From Xenorhabdus nematophila ATCC 19061 (GTDB lineage Bacteria > Pseudomonadota > Gammaproteobacteria > Enterobacterales > Enterobacteriaceae): a stretch of DNA of 64,000 nt. The DNA is taken from the NCBI RefSeq assembly GCF_000252955.1, contig NC_014228.1:1502005-1566004 (forward strand), in the 5' to 3' direction. Position numbers and translations under genes: made by a program. The notes under the pieces are model-generated. The model made no database searches. It was not told the origin of the DNA and worked only from the letters and a program-made list of their open reading frames with translations. Positions 49,889-60,055 of the stretch are shown piece after piece (the stretch's first letter is position 1; each line of letters starts with the position of its first letter).

Positions 49889-49930
49889 AGAGGGGAATGC
49901 CATTATCAAGCATTCCCCTCTAAAATTTTT
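49889..49930. terminator. Terminator between converging putA and fliZ
   Basis: AGAGGGGAATGC, 9-nt loop, GCATTCCCCTCT, then AAAATTTTT on the plus strand. A strong 12-bp stem that can serve both directions. Confidence 0.85.
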
Positions 49931-49964
49931 CAATCTGACTCAGTTTATATGCTGATTTAATTAA

Positions 49965-50477
49965 TCAATGACTGCTCTGTTGCCAGCTCAGATACTGCTC
50001 ATATTTACGCAGCGCAATATTATAATTACTGAAAGCTGACTGAGATAATGTTTCGCTGAGTTGTTCCTGAATTTTTTCCGGTGTAAATTCATCAGCCGGA
50101 TAATTACTTGAAGTCAGTAATTCATCCAGACGTCTTAAACGAACCACATACTCACGCACAGTACTATGACTCATCTCAGTTTGTTCAAACAGATACTGCT
50201 TAAATGACATAATGTCAAAATAATCAGTCTGGCTATTACAATAAATTTCACTACAAAAGCGGCACAAGGCCACAAATTTACCTTGTAATTCACTCCAGGT
50301 TTTGTCATCCACCAATTCAGTCATCTCAGAAATTGCTTCTTTGTTGATGACCTGACCGTTAAAAACAAGAGAAATACGATCAAGTGTTTTATGGCAGTGC
50401 AAACAATAAGTCTGACTATGTTTATAGTCCTTGATATAACGGCTGAGAGGCCGTTTCTTTTGTGTTGTAACAGACAT
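49965..50477 (-). CDS. fliZ: FliZ, flagellar regulatory protein
   Basis: 170 residues. FliZ represses sigma-S-dependent genes and tunes flagellar gene expression; in Xenorhabdus it is known to link motility with haemolysin control. The family text is clear: KRPLSRYIKDYKHSQTYCLHCHKTLDRI, ALCRFCSEIYC, FKQYLFEQTEMSHSTVREYVVRLRRL and NYNIALRKYEQY. Two CxxC pairs could bind metal. The start is placed at ATG 50477 by homology; no convincing Shine-Dalgarno is seen and the frame is open to 50516. It lies 51 bp after fliA, as in E. coli. Confidence 0.92.
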   Translation of the reverse strand: MSVTTQKKRPLSRYIKDYKHSQTYCLHCHKTLDRISLVFNGQVINKEAISEMTELVDDKTWSELQGKFVALCRFCSEIYCNSQTDYFDIMSFKQYLFEQTEMSHSTVREYVVRLRRLDELLTSSNYPADEFTPEKIQEQLSETLSQSAFSNYNIALRKYEQYLSWQQSSH

Positions 50478-50528
50478 AAGAGATAAAGCCCTGTGAATAG
50501 TCTTAACAAAAAACAAATAAGCAAAAAG

Positions 50529-51251
50529 TTACTTCTCTGGATTCAGACGCGCCCTCAGCCTTTTTATCGCCTGGCTATGAAGCTGGCTGACACGGGATTC
50601 TCCCACGTTAAGCACGGCACCGATCTCTTTAAGATTGAGCTCTTCCTGATAGTACAGCGTAAGAACCATCTTTTCCCGTTCAGGCAATGACTCAATGATA
50701 TTGATTACCCGCTGACGAAGATCACCTTCCAATAGTTGTTGAAGAGGATTGGTTTCATGTTCTTCCTCAATCACTGGCTCACAACTTTCACCGTGAATTT
50801 CGTGCCATTCGTCATAAGAAAACAGTTGACTGTTATTTGTGTCTAACAGTATTTGCCGATATTCTATCAGATTAATCTTTAATTCTTTAGCAACTTCCTG
50901 CTCACTGGCTGGACGCCCTAACTCTTGCTCAAGTTTACGGATGGTTTGCGTGACTTCCCGTGCGTTACGCCGCACACTACGCGGAGCCCAATCACGGCTC
51001 CTCAACTCATCCAACATTGCACCTCTGATGCGCTGTACCGCATAGGTGGTAAAAGCGGTTCCCTGCATGGAATCGAACCGCTCCACCGCGTTCAGCAAGC
51101 CTATGCCACCAGCCTGAAGCAAGTCATCGAGTTCTACGCTGGCAGGCAACCTTACCTGTAGCCTCAATGCTTCATGGCGAACTAGTGGTACATAGCGCTT
51201 CCAGAGGCTATTTTTGTCCATCACGCCTTCGGCGGTATACAAATCGCTCAC
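50529..51251 (-). CDS. fliA: FliA, sigma-28 factor for flagellar class III genes
   Basis: 240 residues (E. coli 239). Region 2 with LPASVELDDLLQAGGIGLLNAVERFD and FTTYAVQRIRGAMLDELRSRDW, region 3 RSVRRNAREV, and region 4 LPEREKMVLTLYYQEELNLKEIGAVLNVGESRVSQLHSQAIKRLR. It directs RNA polymerase to the TAAA-15 nt-GCCGATAA promoters found upstream of fliC, fliD and the chemoreceptor gene in this window. The frame opens with GTG at 51263; a second GTG at 51251 gives the E. coli length and has AAAGGTG at about 9 nt, so it is preferred. Confidence 0.95.
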   Translation of the reverse strand: MSDLYTAEGVMDKNSLWKRYVPLVRHEALRLQVRLPASVELDDLLQAGGIGLLNAVERFDSMQGTAFTTYAVQRIRGAMLDELRSRDWAPRSVRRNAREVTQTIRKLEQELGRPASEQEVAKELKINLIEYRQILLDTNNSQLFSYDEWHEIHGESCEPVIEEEHETNPLQQLLEGDLRQRVINIIESLPEREKMVLTLYYQEELNLKEIGAVLNVGESRVSQLHSQAIKRLRARLNPEK

Positions 51252-51426
51252 AACAACAGACACCTTTGGATAAGAGACTGGATACCATTATCCAATCACC
51301 TAACCGGTACAATCGTTTGAACAATGAAGTAAAAGCACTTCTTTTTCACCTATGCGAAATTTTTGATGTCCGCCCAAACGCATCGCAAGTGTCAGGCTGT
51401 CCCTGACAAATAGCCATTAAATGGCT

Positions 51427-51461
51427 AAAAAATAAGGATCGGCTTGCCGATCCTTATTTTA
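51427..51461 (-). terminator. Intrinsic terminator of fliC
   Basis: AAAATAAGGATCGGC, loop TT, and the exact complement. On the minus strand the final arm ends in TTATTTTTTAGCC, so it ends the fliC mRNA about 55 bp after the stop codon; it also serves DNA facing from fliA. Confidence 0.9.
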
Positions 51462-51515
51462 TAAGCGTTGTTTATGCAGGTTACCCTGCATAAAGGCGCA
51501 ACCGGGAAATAAAAA

Positions 51516-52457
51516 TTAACGCAGCAGAGACAGAACGGTTTGTGGAACCTGGTTAGCCTGAGCCAGAACAGAAGTACCTGCCTGTTGCAGGATCTGGCCA
51601 CGGCTCATGTTGGAAACTTCAACCGCGTAGTCAGCATCTTCGATACGGCTACGTGCAGCACTCAGGTTGTTAACCGTGTTGTTCAGGTTGTTAACAGTGG
51701 ATTCCAGACGGTTTTGAACTGCACCCAGAGAGCTGCGCATATCGTCAACTTGAGCCAAAGCTTTATCCAATGTATCCAATGAATTATCAGTTTTTTTGAC
51801 AGCCTCTTGAGCTTTAACTTCTGGTTGTGCTGGGACAGCTGGTTTAGCTGCTACACCATTCTTTGGATCAGCTGGAACCGCGGGTTGAGCAGGAACCGCT
51901 GGTTTAGCTGCAACAGCTTCTTTTTCAACTACACTGAATTCTTTGAGATTCAGTTTTTCACTATTAATTTTTCCGAGTTTTATCCCGATAGTTTCATTAT
52001 CATTAGCACCAACCTGAATCTTCATTTCAGTGACATCACCATTCAATACCTTGATGCCGTTGAACTGAGTTTGTGTAGAGATACGGTCAATTTCTTCCAA
52101 ACGCTGAGTAACTTCTTTCTGGATAGAATCCAAATCGCTCTTAGAGTTGCTGCCGTTTTCAGATTGAACAGTCAGTTCACGAATACGTTGCAGGTTGTTA
52201 TTGATTTCATTCAGAGCACCTTCGGTAGTCTGAGCAATGGAGATACCGTCGTTTGCGTTACGTGCAGCCTGAGTCAGGCCTTTAACGTTCGCAGTAAAAC
52301 GGTTAGCGATCGCTTGACCAGCAGCGTCATCCTTCGCGCTGTTAATACGTAAACCAGAAGACAGACGCTCAATAGCAGAACCTAAAATGCCTTTAGATTT
52401 GGTCAGGTTGTTCTGAGCCAGCAGAGCTGAATCGTTAGTATTGATGACTGATGCCAT
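51516..52457 (-). CDS. fliC: FliC, flagellin, with a Pro/Ala-rich repeated centre
   Basis: 313 residues, a short flagellin. The conserved coiled-coil N terminus ([39 protein letters not shown]) and C terminus ([33 protein letters not shown]) build the filament core. The central variable domain is reduced and holds a low-complexity stretch at about residues 178-218 with [10 protein letters not shown] twice and [10 protein letters not shown] between. A perfect sigma-28 promoter is upstream and AAAGGA precedes the ATG. Divergent from fliD. Confidence 0.96.
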   Translation of the reverse strand: MASVINTNDSALLAQNNLTKSKGILGSAIERLSSGLRINSAKDDAAGQAIANRFTANVKGLTQAARNANDGISIAQTTEGALNEINNNLQRIRELTVQSENGSNSKSDLDSIQKEVTQRLEEIDRISTQTQFNGIKVLNGDVTEMKIQVGANDNETIGIKLGKINSEKLNLKEFSVVEKEAVAAKPAVPAQPAVPADPKNGVAAKPAVPAQPEVKAQEAVKKTDNSLDTLDKALAQVDDMRSSLGAVQNRLESTVNNLNNTVNNLSAARSRIEDADYAVEVSNMSRGQILQQAGTSVLAQANQVPQTVLSLLR

Positions 52458-52535
52458 AGTAGAGTTCCTTTTAAAATCAAGTCGATATAATTAGTTTGAG
52501 CCTATTGCTCACGGTGTTCATCACCGCCAACAGTT

Positions 52536-52562
52536 TTATCGGCTCCTTAAAAAGAACCTTTA
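52536..52562 (-). promoter_or_regulatory. Sigma-28 promoter of fliC
   Basis: TAAA, 15 nt, GCCGATAA on the minus strand, a perfect consensus match. Predicted leader about 70 nt. Confidence 0.92.
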
Positions 52563-52669
52563 ATATTTCTTGAAAAAAAATTTTTATTTTTTTCCTCTTT
52601 TTCTCCGATAACCCAAACAGCGCCTGTTCTCATCAATTATTCAATCCATCAAAAAAATCATTTTATAAG

Positions 52670-52696
52670 TAAACTTTTCGCAAATTATTCCGATAA
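52670..52696 (+). promoter_or_regulatory. Sigma-28 promoter of fliDST
   Basis: TAAA, 15 nt, TCCGATAA on the plus strand, one mismatch from the consensus, 36 bp before the fliD start. Confidence 0.88.
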
Positions 52697-52732
52697 CAAC
52701 TCCAGTGATGCTTTACTAATAAAGGAGTCAAC

Positions 52733-54205
52733 ATGGCTAGCATTTCCTCATTAGGGGCCGGGTCCGGGATGGATTTGGGTTCTTTGCTGGATAAACTTCA
52801 GGCAGCAGAAAAAAAACGTTTAGAACCATTAGCACAACAACAAACCAGCTATAAAGCGAAACTGACCGGTTTTGGTACATTAAAAGGCAGTTTAGAAAAA
52901 CTAAAATCAGCATCAGAAGAACTGAAAAAGTTCGACAAACTCAATACCACTAAAACAAATGGAGATCATAAAACTTTTACTCCAAGCACGGATTCTAAAG
53001 CCAGCCCGGGTAACTATGAAATTGAAGTTCAGCAACTTGCAAAAGCTCAGTCTCTGCAATCTACCGAAGTTTCTGGTGTAAAAAAGCTTCTGGGGGAACA
53101 AGGTAAAGGTACTCGTACCATTATCATCACCCAACCAGGTGAAAAAGAACCAATGAAAATTTCCCTGAAAGATGATGAAACTTCTCTGGTTGAGATCCGC
53201 GATGCCATCAATAAAAAAGAAGGCAATGTTAATGCCAGCATTATCAAAGCGGATGAAAACGGCACAGAAGAAGAGGGTAAAAGTTATTTGATTCTGACCT
53301 CAAAAAAAGCCGGTACAAGATCCATCATGACCATCAAAGTTGAAGGTGATGATGAATTAGGAAAATTGCTGAACTATACTTCCGACGGTAAAGGCGGCGG
53401 CTCTGGTGCAATGACACAAAAAGTAGGGGCTGCCAACGCAAAACTAACCGTTAACGGTATCCCTATTGAACGCCAGACCAATGAGATAAAAGATGCTCCG
53501 GAAGGCATTATTCTGAATCTGAAAAAAGTTTCTGAAACCGAAGAGGTCATAGTTAAAGTCAACGGAGAAGACAAAAAAATACCAAGACCAAAAACAGAAA
53601 CTCTGGTCGTTTCCCGTGATATCGAACCAATGAAAGAAGCAATCAAAAAGTGGGTTGATTCTTATAACGAATTACAGACCACTTTCGATTCGCTGACCAA
53701 ATTCAAACCCGTCGGAAAAGGGGAAGCGGCGTCAAAAGACAATGGTGCTCTGCTCGGTGACGGTACATTAAAAGGCATTCAAAGCCAGTTAAGACACCAG
53801 CTCTTTGCTGCACAAGATGTTGCTGATATTGCCACTTTAAATAAGCTGGGCATTAAACAGAAATTGGATGGCACGCTTGAAATCAGTGATGAGAAACTCG
53901 AAAAGAACCTGAAAGAGAAACCCGCGAACGTAAAAGCTTTCTTTATGGGCGATGGTGAAAAAACCGGGTTTGCAACCCAGACTTATAATCTATTGAAGGA
54001 AACATTGGACGGCCACGAAGGCACTATTGCCACAGCAACCGAAGGTATCAACAAGCGTCTGAAAACCCTTGAAAGACAAGTGGAACAGACAAACAGAAAT
54101 ATTGATGCCACAATGGAACGCTATAAGCGCCAATTTACAGAATTAGATAAACTTGTTAACTCACTGAATAACACAAGTTCATCTCTATTTCAGCTTTTAA
54201 GGTAA
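52733..54205 (+). CDS. fliD: FliD, flagellar filament cap protein
   Basis: 490 residues (E. coli 468). The N terminus MASISSLGAGSGMDLGSLLDKLQAAE and the C-terminal coiled coil (RQVEQTNRNIDATMERYKRQFTELDKLVNSLNNTSSSLFQ) are conserved and drive oligomerisation at the filament tip. The middle is Lys/Glu-rich and variable. FliD folds incoming flagellin. GGAG precedes the ATG, and a sigma-28 promoter lies upstream. First gene of fliDST. Confidence 0.95.
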   Translation: MASISSLGAGSGMDLGSLLDKLQAAEKKRLEPLAQQQTSYKAKLTGFGTLKGSLEKLKSASEELKKFDKLNTTKTNGDHKTFTPSTDSKASPGNYEIEVQQLAKAQSLQSTEVSGVKKLLGEQGKGTRTIIITQPGEKEPMKISLKDDETSLVEIRDAINKKEGNVNASIIKADENGTEEEGKSYLILTSKKAGTRSIMTIKVEGDDELGKLLNYTSDGKGGGSGAMTQKVGAANAKLTVNGIPIERQTNEIKDAPEGIILNLKKVSETEEVIVKVNGEDKKIPRPKTETLVVSRDIEPMKEAIKKWVDSYNELQTTFDSLTKFKPVGKGEAASKDNGALLGDGTLKGIQSQLRHQLFAAQDVADIATLNKLGIKQKLDGTLEISDEKLEKNLKEKPANVKAFFMGDGEKTGFATQTYNLLKETLDGHEGTIATATEGINKRLKTLERQVEQTNRNIDATMERYKRQFTELDKLVNSLNNTSSSLFQLLR

Positions 54206-54217
54206 TAAAAGGACATT

Positions 54218-54628
54218 ATGTATCAACGTTCGGCAAGCCAGTTATACGCTCAAGTAGATCTCGAGAGCGAAATTATGAATGCCTCTCCCTACCAGTTGAT
54301 TCAGATATTGTTCAATGGGGCGCTCAGCGCCCTACGTCGTGCAATTATTCTGATGCAGCAAGGTAATATCCCAGAAAAAGGTTTAGCTATTTCAAAGGCA
54401 ATCAATATCATTGATAATGGTCTCAAAGAGGGATTAGATTTCGAAAAAGGCGGTGAAATTGCCCAGAATCTTTCTGATTTATACGAATATATGAACCGCC
54501 GTCTATTCCATGCCAATTTACGCAATGATGAGAAGGCTATTACCGAAGTGATTAATTTACTTACCGAGATTTCAGATTCTTGGCGGCAAATAGGTCCTCA
54601 TTACAACGCCAGTCAGGATATTGTTTAA
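54218..54628 (+). CDS. fliS: FliS, flagellin export chaperone
   Basis: 136 residues, the family length. A four-helix bundle that binds the C terminus of FliC and prevents its early polymerisation. Conserved text: YAQVDLESEIMNASPYQLIQILFNGAL, GLDFEKGGEIAQNLSDLYEYMNRRLFHAN and LTEISDSWRQI. It starts 12 bp after fliD and overlaps fliT by 1 nt. Confidence 0.95.
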   Translation: MYQRSASQLYAQVDLESEIMNASPYQLIQILFNGALSALRRAIILMQQGNIPEKGLAISKAINIIDNGLKEGLDFEKGGEIAQNLSDLYEYMNRRLFHANLRNDEKAITEVINLLTEISDSWRQIGPHYNASQDIV

Positions 54629-55002
54629 TGAAAAATGATCTGGATCTTTTGTCAGCTTATCAGCGGATCCTTAGTTTAAGTGAGCAAATGATTGATTTAG
54701 CTAAAAATGGAAAGTGGGATGAACTTGTTGAGATGGAAATCACTTACCTGAAGGCAGTAGAAGTGGTGACTTTAATATCAGAAAATTCAGACGTTCCCAT
54801 TTCATTACAGCAGCAATTCACTAAAATTTTGCAAACTGTCTTGGATAATGAAAAAGAAACTAAGAGATTGTTGCAAAAACGGTTAGATGAACTCAGTGAC
54901 CTGATTAAACAGGAAAGCTGTAAACAACTCTTACATGATACTTACGGCCAGTTTCCTGCCAGTGACTACGAAATGGAGTTGATCATGACGGAACCCAAAT
55001 AA
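54628..55002 (+). CDS. fliT: FliT, FliD export chaperone
   Basis: 124 residues, helical. FliT binds FliD and, when free, also FlhDC, which it inhibits. The text LSAYQRILSLSEQMIDLAKNGKWDELVEMEITYLKAVE is typical. The ATG at 54628 overlaps the fliS stop (TAATG), which implies coupled translation; the frame extends upstream to 54580 without a better start. Confidence 0.9.
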   Translation: MKNDLDLLSAYQRILSLSEQMIDLAKNGKWDELVEMEITYLKAVEVVTLISENSDVPISLQQQFTKILQTVLDNEKETKRLLQKRLDELSDLIKQESCKQLLHDTYGQFPASDYEMELIMTEPK

Positions 55003-55327
55003 ATATAACAATGGCACCAGTGATTTTATTTTCATAATAACACTGATAAACGTGTCATTAATTTTCTCATTTCAGGTGGTGTCAATTCGTCACCATCGCT
55101 TTTTTGGTTAATCTGACTCGGCATTTTATTTTATTTATAATTTGCAAACAATCAAGAGAAGTTAATTATATTTGTTAACAAAAAATTAACCAACAATTGA
55201 TAATGTGCCTTTTTCAGGCAAATAACGGGAGATATCATCACTACATTCTATCATTAATTAAATCACTTATTATGTTAGTAAATAATATAATTAATATTGT
55301 TTTTATTTCTATATTATTAATCCCCGG
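55003..55327. other. 325-bp AT-rich intergenic region
   Basis: Follows fliT. No open frame of substance, no clear terminator with a U-tract, and no promoter motif that I would assign. Confidence 0.45.
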
Positions 55328-55561
55328 ATGGGTTTTTCTTCAGTAGATGAAAATTTGGATTATTGTGCTAAAACGGCATCATGGATGGCACAGCAAATCA
55401 TACAAAACGCTACTGAAGAAAATAAACAACTTGATCTGTATGATGCGGTATCAATATTGGTCGCCAGATACCTGCTGGCAAAAAACGCGTTACCGATAAC
55501 ACTTCCCTATAATTATGCCTGTCATATTTCAAGTTGCAGTAAAAAAATAATGAATGTTTAA
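55328..55561 (+). CDS. Small hypothetical protein
   Basis: 77 residues, MGFSSVDENLDYCAKTASWMAQQ..., moderately acidic, probably helical in its first 50 residues (ATEENKQLDLYDAVSILVARYLLAK). No family recognised. The ATG lacks a Shine-Dalgarno, so the start is doubtful. Its last codons overlap a half-site of the REP-like repeat (55528-55539), which suggests the natural C terminus may have been replaced. Confidence 0.45.
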   Translation: MGFSSVDENLDYCAKTASWMAQQIIQNATEENKQLDLYDAVSILVARYLLAKNALPITLPYNYACHISSCSKKIMNV

Positions 55562-55587
55562 TCATAAAAAAACCAAATGAGGTCGTT

Positions 55588-56325
55588 ATGACAAACAACA
55601 TCCAACAAGCACTCGCTTTACTAAAATCCAAAAAATGGATTGATCTGACTCATAGTTTTGATAAAGATTCCCCTCATTTTTTTATGTTTAACTCTGCGGA
55701 ATTCAAAACACTTTTTGACCATAAGGTCGGGTTCTTTGCCCAGCAATTCACATTTCCCGGTCAATACGGTACACATATTGATGCCCCCTGCCATTTCATT
55801 CCTGATGCCCGCACTCTTGATCAGCTGGAGTTGCAGGAATTGGTGTTACCCTTAATTGTCATTGACCAATCAAAAAGAGCTAAGCAAGACCCTAATTTTT
55901 CCTTGTCTAAAGACGATATCCTTAAATTTGAAGACGAACATGGCATCATTGAAGCAGACACCTTCGTTGCGTTAAGAACAGACTGGAGTAAACGCTGGCC
56001 ATCTCAGGCAAGCATGGATAATAAAGATGTGCAGGGAAATAACCAAATCCCCGGCTGGGGAATAGATGCCTTGAAATTTCTATTTGAGGAACGAAAAATC
56101 AAAGCAATCGGGCATGAAACTTTTGACACTGACTCAGCCAAAGACTTCAGGCAAAATAATGCGTTATTGGGTGAATATTATGTATTAGCACAAAATACTT
56201 ACCAAATAGAACTTTTGACTAATCTGGATCAAATTCCCACTCGTGGTGCTATCATATTCAATATCGCTGCTAAACCTAAAAATGCAACAGGCTTTCCGGT
56301 ACGTTCATTTGCAATATTACCGTAA
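55588..56325 (+). CDS. Cyclase-family metal-dependent hydrolase
   Basis: 245 residues of the cyclase/kynurenine-formamidase superfamily. The metal-binding signature is present as GQYGTHIDAPCHF, and WIDLTHSFDKDSPHF near the N terminus is typical, as are ALRTDWSKRW and AIGHETFDTD. Members hydrolyse cyclic amides or formamides, or act on isatin; the substrate here is unknown. GAGG lies 7 nt before the ATG. It sits between fliT and fliE, a place with accessory genes, and a large palindrome follows. Confidence 0.82.
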   Translation: MTNNIQQALALLKSKKWIDLTHSFDKDSPHFFMFNSAEFKTLFDHKVGFFAQQFTFPGQYGTHIDAPCHFIPDARTLDQLELQELVLPLIVIDQSKRAKQDPNFSLSKDDILKFEDEHGIIEADTFVALRTDWSKRWPSQASMDNKDVQGNNQIPGWGIDALKFLFEERKIKAIGHETFDTDSAKDFRQNNALLGEYYVLAQNTYQIELLTNLDQIPTRGAIIFNIAAKPKNATGFPVRSFAILP

Positions 56326-56351
56326 CTGATAAGTTTAATTTAAAATCCGAA

Positions 56352-56379
56352 AGTATAACCACCTTAAGGTGGTTATACT
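56352..56379. terminator. 28-bp perfect palindrome after the cyclase gene
   Basis: AGTATAACCACCTT followed directly by its reverse complement. On the minus strand T-rich sequence follows (CGGATTTT). It lies between the converging cyclase gene and the sseA remnant. Confidence 0.6.
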
Positions 56380-56446
56380 CAATTTAAATCATTCATATAT
56401 TACTCATAATTAACTGCGTATCTTTTCAACAATGCCCGGAACTGTT

Positions 56447-56701
56447 TCATTCCTGATGACTATATATACTTTCGGGTGTTACTCCTCGCAAAACAAAAAT
56501 ATTCTTTGATTCATCAGAAATTTTGTAACAATTACCGTCAAGAAAAGACTCAGATGGAATATTAATGGCGTTAGGTATATGTCCAAATCTTAAGCCATTT
56601 AATTTATCATGCGAAAAGCATCTAACAAGTGCAGGAATACCTTGTTTGAGATGCTTTAACCTAATGAAACATGAGTCATTAATGCGCCATATATTCCTCA
56701 T
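56447..56701 (-). pseudogene. Remnant of an SseA-type sulfurtransferase gene
   Basis: 84 codons. The part LRFGHIPNAINIPSESFLDGN followed by NIFVLRGVTPE matches the second rhodanese domain of 3-mercaptopyruvate sulfurtransferases. It ends before the catalytic CGSGVTA loop, and the first domain is missing (the enzyme is about 280 residues). The first 20 codons read like unrelated sequence. A fragment only, next to fliE. Confidence 0.6.
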
Positions 56702-56746
56702 ACCAGATATGAAAGGTAGTGATATCTTGAAGTCCCTGTAAGTTAA

Positions 56747-57058
56747 TTAAACCTGCATATTCATAATCTCGTGATACGCACTGACCAATTTATTTCTTAC
56801 CTGAATGCCCATTTGCAGAGAAATGCTCGATTTCTGCATATTGACCATCACATCATTGAGTTCCACACCCGGAACACCCAGTGTGAAATTTTTTGCCTGT
56901 TTGTCTGAATTCAACCGAGTCTGGTTTATTTTTTCTACTGCGGCGGTAAGTTGGCTGGCAAAGCCGCTTTGCACTGGCACGGGTTTGGCAATATTTGCTG
57001 CTTGCAATGCCTGAACCTGCATCTGTTGCAGTACACCTTCAATTGCCTGAATTGACAT
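56747..57058 (-). CDS. fliE: FliE, basal-body MS ring-rod adaptor
   Basis: 103 residues (E. coli 104). Conserved text: MSIQAIEGVLQQMQVQALQAA, FTLGVPGVELNDVMVNMQKSSISLQMGIQVRNKLVSAYHEIMNMQV. FliE is the first exported rod component and bridges the MS ring to the rod. It is transcribed alone, divergent from fliF, as in E. coli; the two share the region 57059-57341. Confidence 0.95.
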   Translation of the reverse strand: MSIQAIEGVLQQMQVQALQAANIAKPVPVQSGFASQLTAAVEKINQTRLNSDKQAKNFTLGVPGVELNDVMVNMQKSSISLQMGIQVRNKLVSAYHEIMNMQV

Positions 57059-57341
57059 AAAAACCTCGCATTAAATCACCCTATTGATTACGTGATTAAG
57101 TGCCATATTAGCCGTGGGCTGGTTGGCAGTTTTCCACGCTGTCACCGTAACATAGCCCTTCTAATCTAAAGCGGGTAATTGAAATAAAAATTCAAAGCTT
57201 ATTGTGCCATTAAAAGAGGTGTGAACAGCGAATAATGATGGGATTAATAATAGGAAGAATCTTTTCGCTTGCGTATGGGGAGTCTGTTTTGTTACGCCAC
57301 GCTTTTAGTATTCATGTTGACCAGCAAGGCAAGGACCGTCT
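57059..57341. promoter_or_regulatory. fliE-fliF divergent promoter region
   Basis: 283 bp between divergent class II flagellar genes. FlhDC must act here by analogy with E. coli, but I could not assign individual FlhDC boxes with confidence. Confidence 0.5.
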
Positions 57342-59066
57342 ATGAGTGCAACAAACGACGTTGAAAACCAAAAAAAAGGTTTCAGCGCTATTATCAGCAG
57401 GATAAAAGCTGATCCAAAAGTTCCGTTATTAGTTGCTGGCTCCGCTGCCATCGCTATTGTCGTCGCCCTGTTTCTCTGGTTGCGCAGCCCCGATTACCGG
57501 GTGCTTTACAGCAATCTGAGTGATAAAGATGGCGGCGAAATCGTCACGCAATTAACCCAGATGAATGTCCCTTACCGTTTTGCCGAAAATGGTTCTGCGA
57601 TCATGATACCTACCGAAAAGGTACATGAAACTCGCCTGAAACTGGCACAACAAGGGCTGCCTAAAGGGGGAGCTACGGGTTTTGAACTGCTGGATAAAGA
57701 GAAATTCGGCATTAGCCAGTTCAGTGAACAGGTTAATTACCAACGCGCATTGGAAGGCGAGTTGGCGCGTACTGTTGAATCTCTTGGCCCCGTCCAGAGC
57801 GCCCGTGTTCATCTGGCTATGCCAAAACCTTCTTTGTTCGTTCGTGAGCAGAAATCGCCGTCAGCCTCTGTCACTGTGGGATTATTGCAAGGCCGGGTTC
57901 TGGATGAAGGACAAATCAATGCCATCGTGCATATGGTTTCAAGCAGTGTTGCCGGCTTGCCGGCTGGTAATGTCACGATTGTTGATCAATCAGGACGCCT
58001 GTTAACACAATCCGATGCCACTGGCCGCGATTTGAATACGACTCAACTGAAATATACTCAGGAAATTGAGAACCGTTTCCGGCATCGCATTGAAACCATA
58101 CTGGCTCCTGTCGTCGGTCGTGGTAATGTCCATGCACAGGTGACGGCACAAGTCGATTTCTCCCGCCGCGAAGAGACCACGGAAGAGTATAAACCGAACC
58201 AGCCGCCCAATCAGGCAGCGGTTCGCTCCAAACAGAGCAGTTCCAGCGAACAAAGCGGTGGCCCCTTGGTCGGCGGTGTGCCGGGTGCATTGTCGAATCA
58301 GCCAAGTGCTGCGCCCAGCGCCCCGATTGAAAAACCAAACACCAATGCCAATACGAACGCCAAAGACAATAGTGACGAAAAACCTGATCAACAACAGCGC
58401 AATGGCAATAATAGAAATAATAGCTATGAGCGCATGGTGAGCAACAATCACAATAATCGTTATGACGAAACCACCAACTATGAGGTGGATCGCACCATTC
58501 GCCACACTCAATTACAAGCGGGTGCTGTGGAACGTCTTTCAGTTGCTGTCGTCGTCAACTACACTATGGTTCAGGGAGAAAATGGGCCTGAAACAAAACC
58601 ACTGATGCCAGAACAATTAGCGCAAATTGAAGCGCTGACCCGTGAAGCAATAGGCTTTTCTACTGATCGTGGTGATAGCCTGAACGTCACCAATACACCG
58701 TTCAATGACACCACCGAAGTGATCGAAGCTCTGCCATTCTGGCAGCACCCTGTCCTACTGGATAAATTGCTGGATGCAGGTCGTTGGTTATTGTTGGCAC
58801 TGGCTGCATGGTTGCTGTGGCGCAAGATGATCGTGCCGCAAATCGCCAAAAAACGGGCGGCGGAAAAAGCGGCTTTGGACGCGCAGAAAAATCAGCAGAA
58901 ACGGTCAGCAGAAACCAATGCTGAAATGGATGAAAAAATGCGTCGTCAGATGGCTCGCCAACGAGTCAATGCTGAACTTCAAAGCCAGCGTATCCGTGAA
59001 CTTGCAGAAAAAGATCCTCGCGTTGTCGCGCTGGTGATCCGTCAATGGATGAGTAACGAACAATGA
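57342..59066 (+). CDS. fliF: FliF, MS-ring protein
   Basis: 574 residues (E. coli 552). Membrane helices at about 31-49 and 477-495 flank the periplasmic ring-building motifs ([54 protein letters not shown]). The segment at about 290-380 is a low-complexity Asn/Gln/Pro-rich insertion. The cytoplasmic C terminus that binds FliG ends [17 protein letters not shown]. First gene of fliFGHIJK; its stop overlaps fliG by 4 nt. Confidence 0.95.
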   Translation: MSATNDVENQKKGFSAIISRIKADPKVPLLVAGSAAIAIVVALFLWLRSPDYRVLYSNLSDKDGGEIVTQLTQMNVPYRFAENGSAIMIPTEKVHETRLKLAQQGLPKGGATGFELLDKEKFGISQFSEQVNYQRALEGELARTVESLGPVQSARVHLAMPKPSLFVREQKSPSASVTVGLLQGRVLDEGQINAIVHMVSSSVAGLPAGNVTIVDQSGRLLTQSDATGRDLNTTQLKYTQEIENRFRHRIETILAPVVGRGNVHAQVTAQVDFSRREETTEEYKPNQPPNQAAVRSKQSSSSEQSGGPLVGGVPGALSNQPSAAPSAPIEKPNTNANTNAKDNSDEKPDQQQRNGNNRNNSYERMVSNNHNNRYDETTNYEVDRTIRHTQLQAGAVERLSVAVVVNYTMVQGENGPETKPLMPEQLAQIEALTREAIGFSTDRGDSLNVTNTPFNDTTEVIEALPFWQHPVLLDKLLDAGRWLLLALAAWLLWRKMIVPQIAKKRAAEKAALDAQKNQQKRSAETNAEMDEKMRRQMARQRVNAELQSQRIRELAEKDPRVVALVIRQWMSNEQ

Positions 59067-60055
59067 GCCTGAGCGGAACAGAAAGAAGTGCCGTCATGTT
59101 AATGACCCTGGGAGAAGATCAGGCGGCCGAGGTGTTCAAGCACCTGAATTCCCGGGAAGTACAACAACTCAGTATCGCAATGGCGGGAATGAGACAAGTC
59201 TCCAACCAGCAACTGGTTGAAGTACTGGCGGAGTTTGAAGAAGATGCGGGGCAGTATGCTGCCCTTAGCATCAACGCCAACGATTACCTGCGCAGTGTTC
59301 TGATAAAAGCGCTGGGTGAAGAACGCGCTTCCAGTCTGCTTGAGGATATCCTTGAATCCCGTGATACTACAACGGGAATCGAAACCCTCAACTTTATGGA
59401 ACCTCAGATGGCAGCCGATATGATCCGCGATGAACACCCGCAGATCATTGCCACCATTCTGGTTCATCTGAACCGTGGTCAGGCTGCCGATATCCTCGCC
59501 CTGTTTGATGATCGCCTGCGTAACGATGTCATGCTGCGTATCGCCACCTTTGGCGGTGTACAACCTTCTGCGCTGGCAGAGTTGACCGAAGTTCTGAATA
59601 ACCTGCTGGATGGTCAGAACCTGAAACGCAGCAAAATGGGGGGTGTCCGTACTGCGGCAGAAATCATCAACCTGATGAAAAGCCAGCAGGAAGAATGCGT
59701 CATTGATGCAGTTCGTACCTATGATGGTGAACTGGCACAGAAAATCATTGATGAAATGTTCCTGTTCGAAAATCTTATTGGTGTGGACGACCGCAGTATC
59801 CAGCGCTTGTTGCAGGAAGTGACAACCGATTCCCTGCTTGTGGCATTGAAAGGCTGCGATCAGGCATTGCGCGACCACTTCCTCAACAATATGTCGCAGC
59901 GTGCTGCTGAAATCATGCGTGATGATTTGGCAAATCGTGGCCCTGTTCGTATGTCTCAAGTGGAGGCCGAGCAGAAAGCCATCCTGCTTGTGGTTCGTCG
60001 TCTGGCAGAAAGTGGCGAAATGATCCTGAATGGTGGTGATGATACCTATGTCTGA
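59063..60055 (+). CDS. fliG: FliG, motor switch protein
   Basis: 330 residues (E. coli 331). N-terminal FliF-binding domain ([26 protein letters not shown]), middle domain with the EHPQ motif ([14 protein letters not shown]), and the C-terminal torque domain with the charged helix for stator contact ([24 protein letters not shown]). It transmits force from MotA to the rotor and sets rotation direction with CheY-P. Overlaps fliF by 4 nt (ATGA) and fliH by 8 nt. Confidence 0.96.
   Translation: MSLSGTERSAVMLMTLGEDQAAEVFKHLNSREVQQLSIAMAGMRQVSNQQLVEVLAEFEEDAGQYAALSINANDYLRSVLIKALGEERASSLLEDILESRDTTTGIETLNFMEPQMAADMIRDEHPQIIATILVHLNRGQAADILALFDDRLRNDVMLRIATFGGVQPSALAELTEVLNNLLDGQNLKRSKMGGVRTAAEIINLMKSQQEECVIDAVRTYDGELAQKIIDEMFLFENLIGVDDRSIQRLLQEVTTDSLLVALKGCDQALRDHFLNNMSQRAAEIMRDDLANRGPVRMSQVEAEQKAILLVVRRLAESGEMILNGGDDTYV

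Noticed and set aside
51807..52352. 181-codon plus-strand frame
   Set aside because: Antisense shadow of fliC; rich in Phe, Ser and Cys with no ribosome binding site.
56352..56379. The 28-bp palindrome as a regulator binding site
   Set aside because: It lies between two converging genes and so fits a terminator better than an operator.
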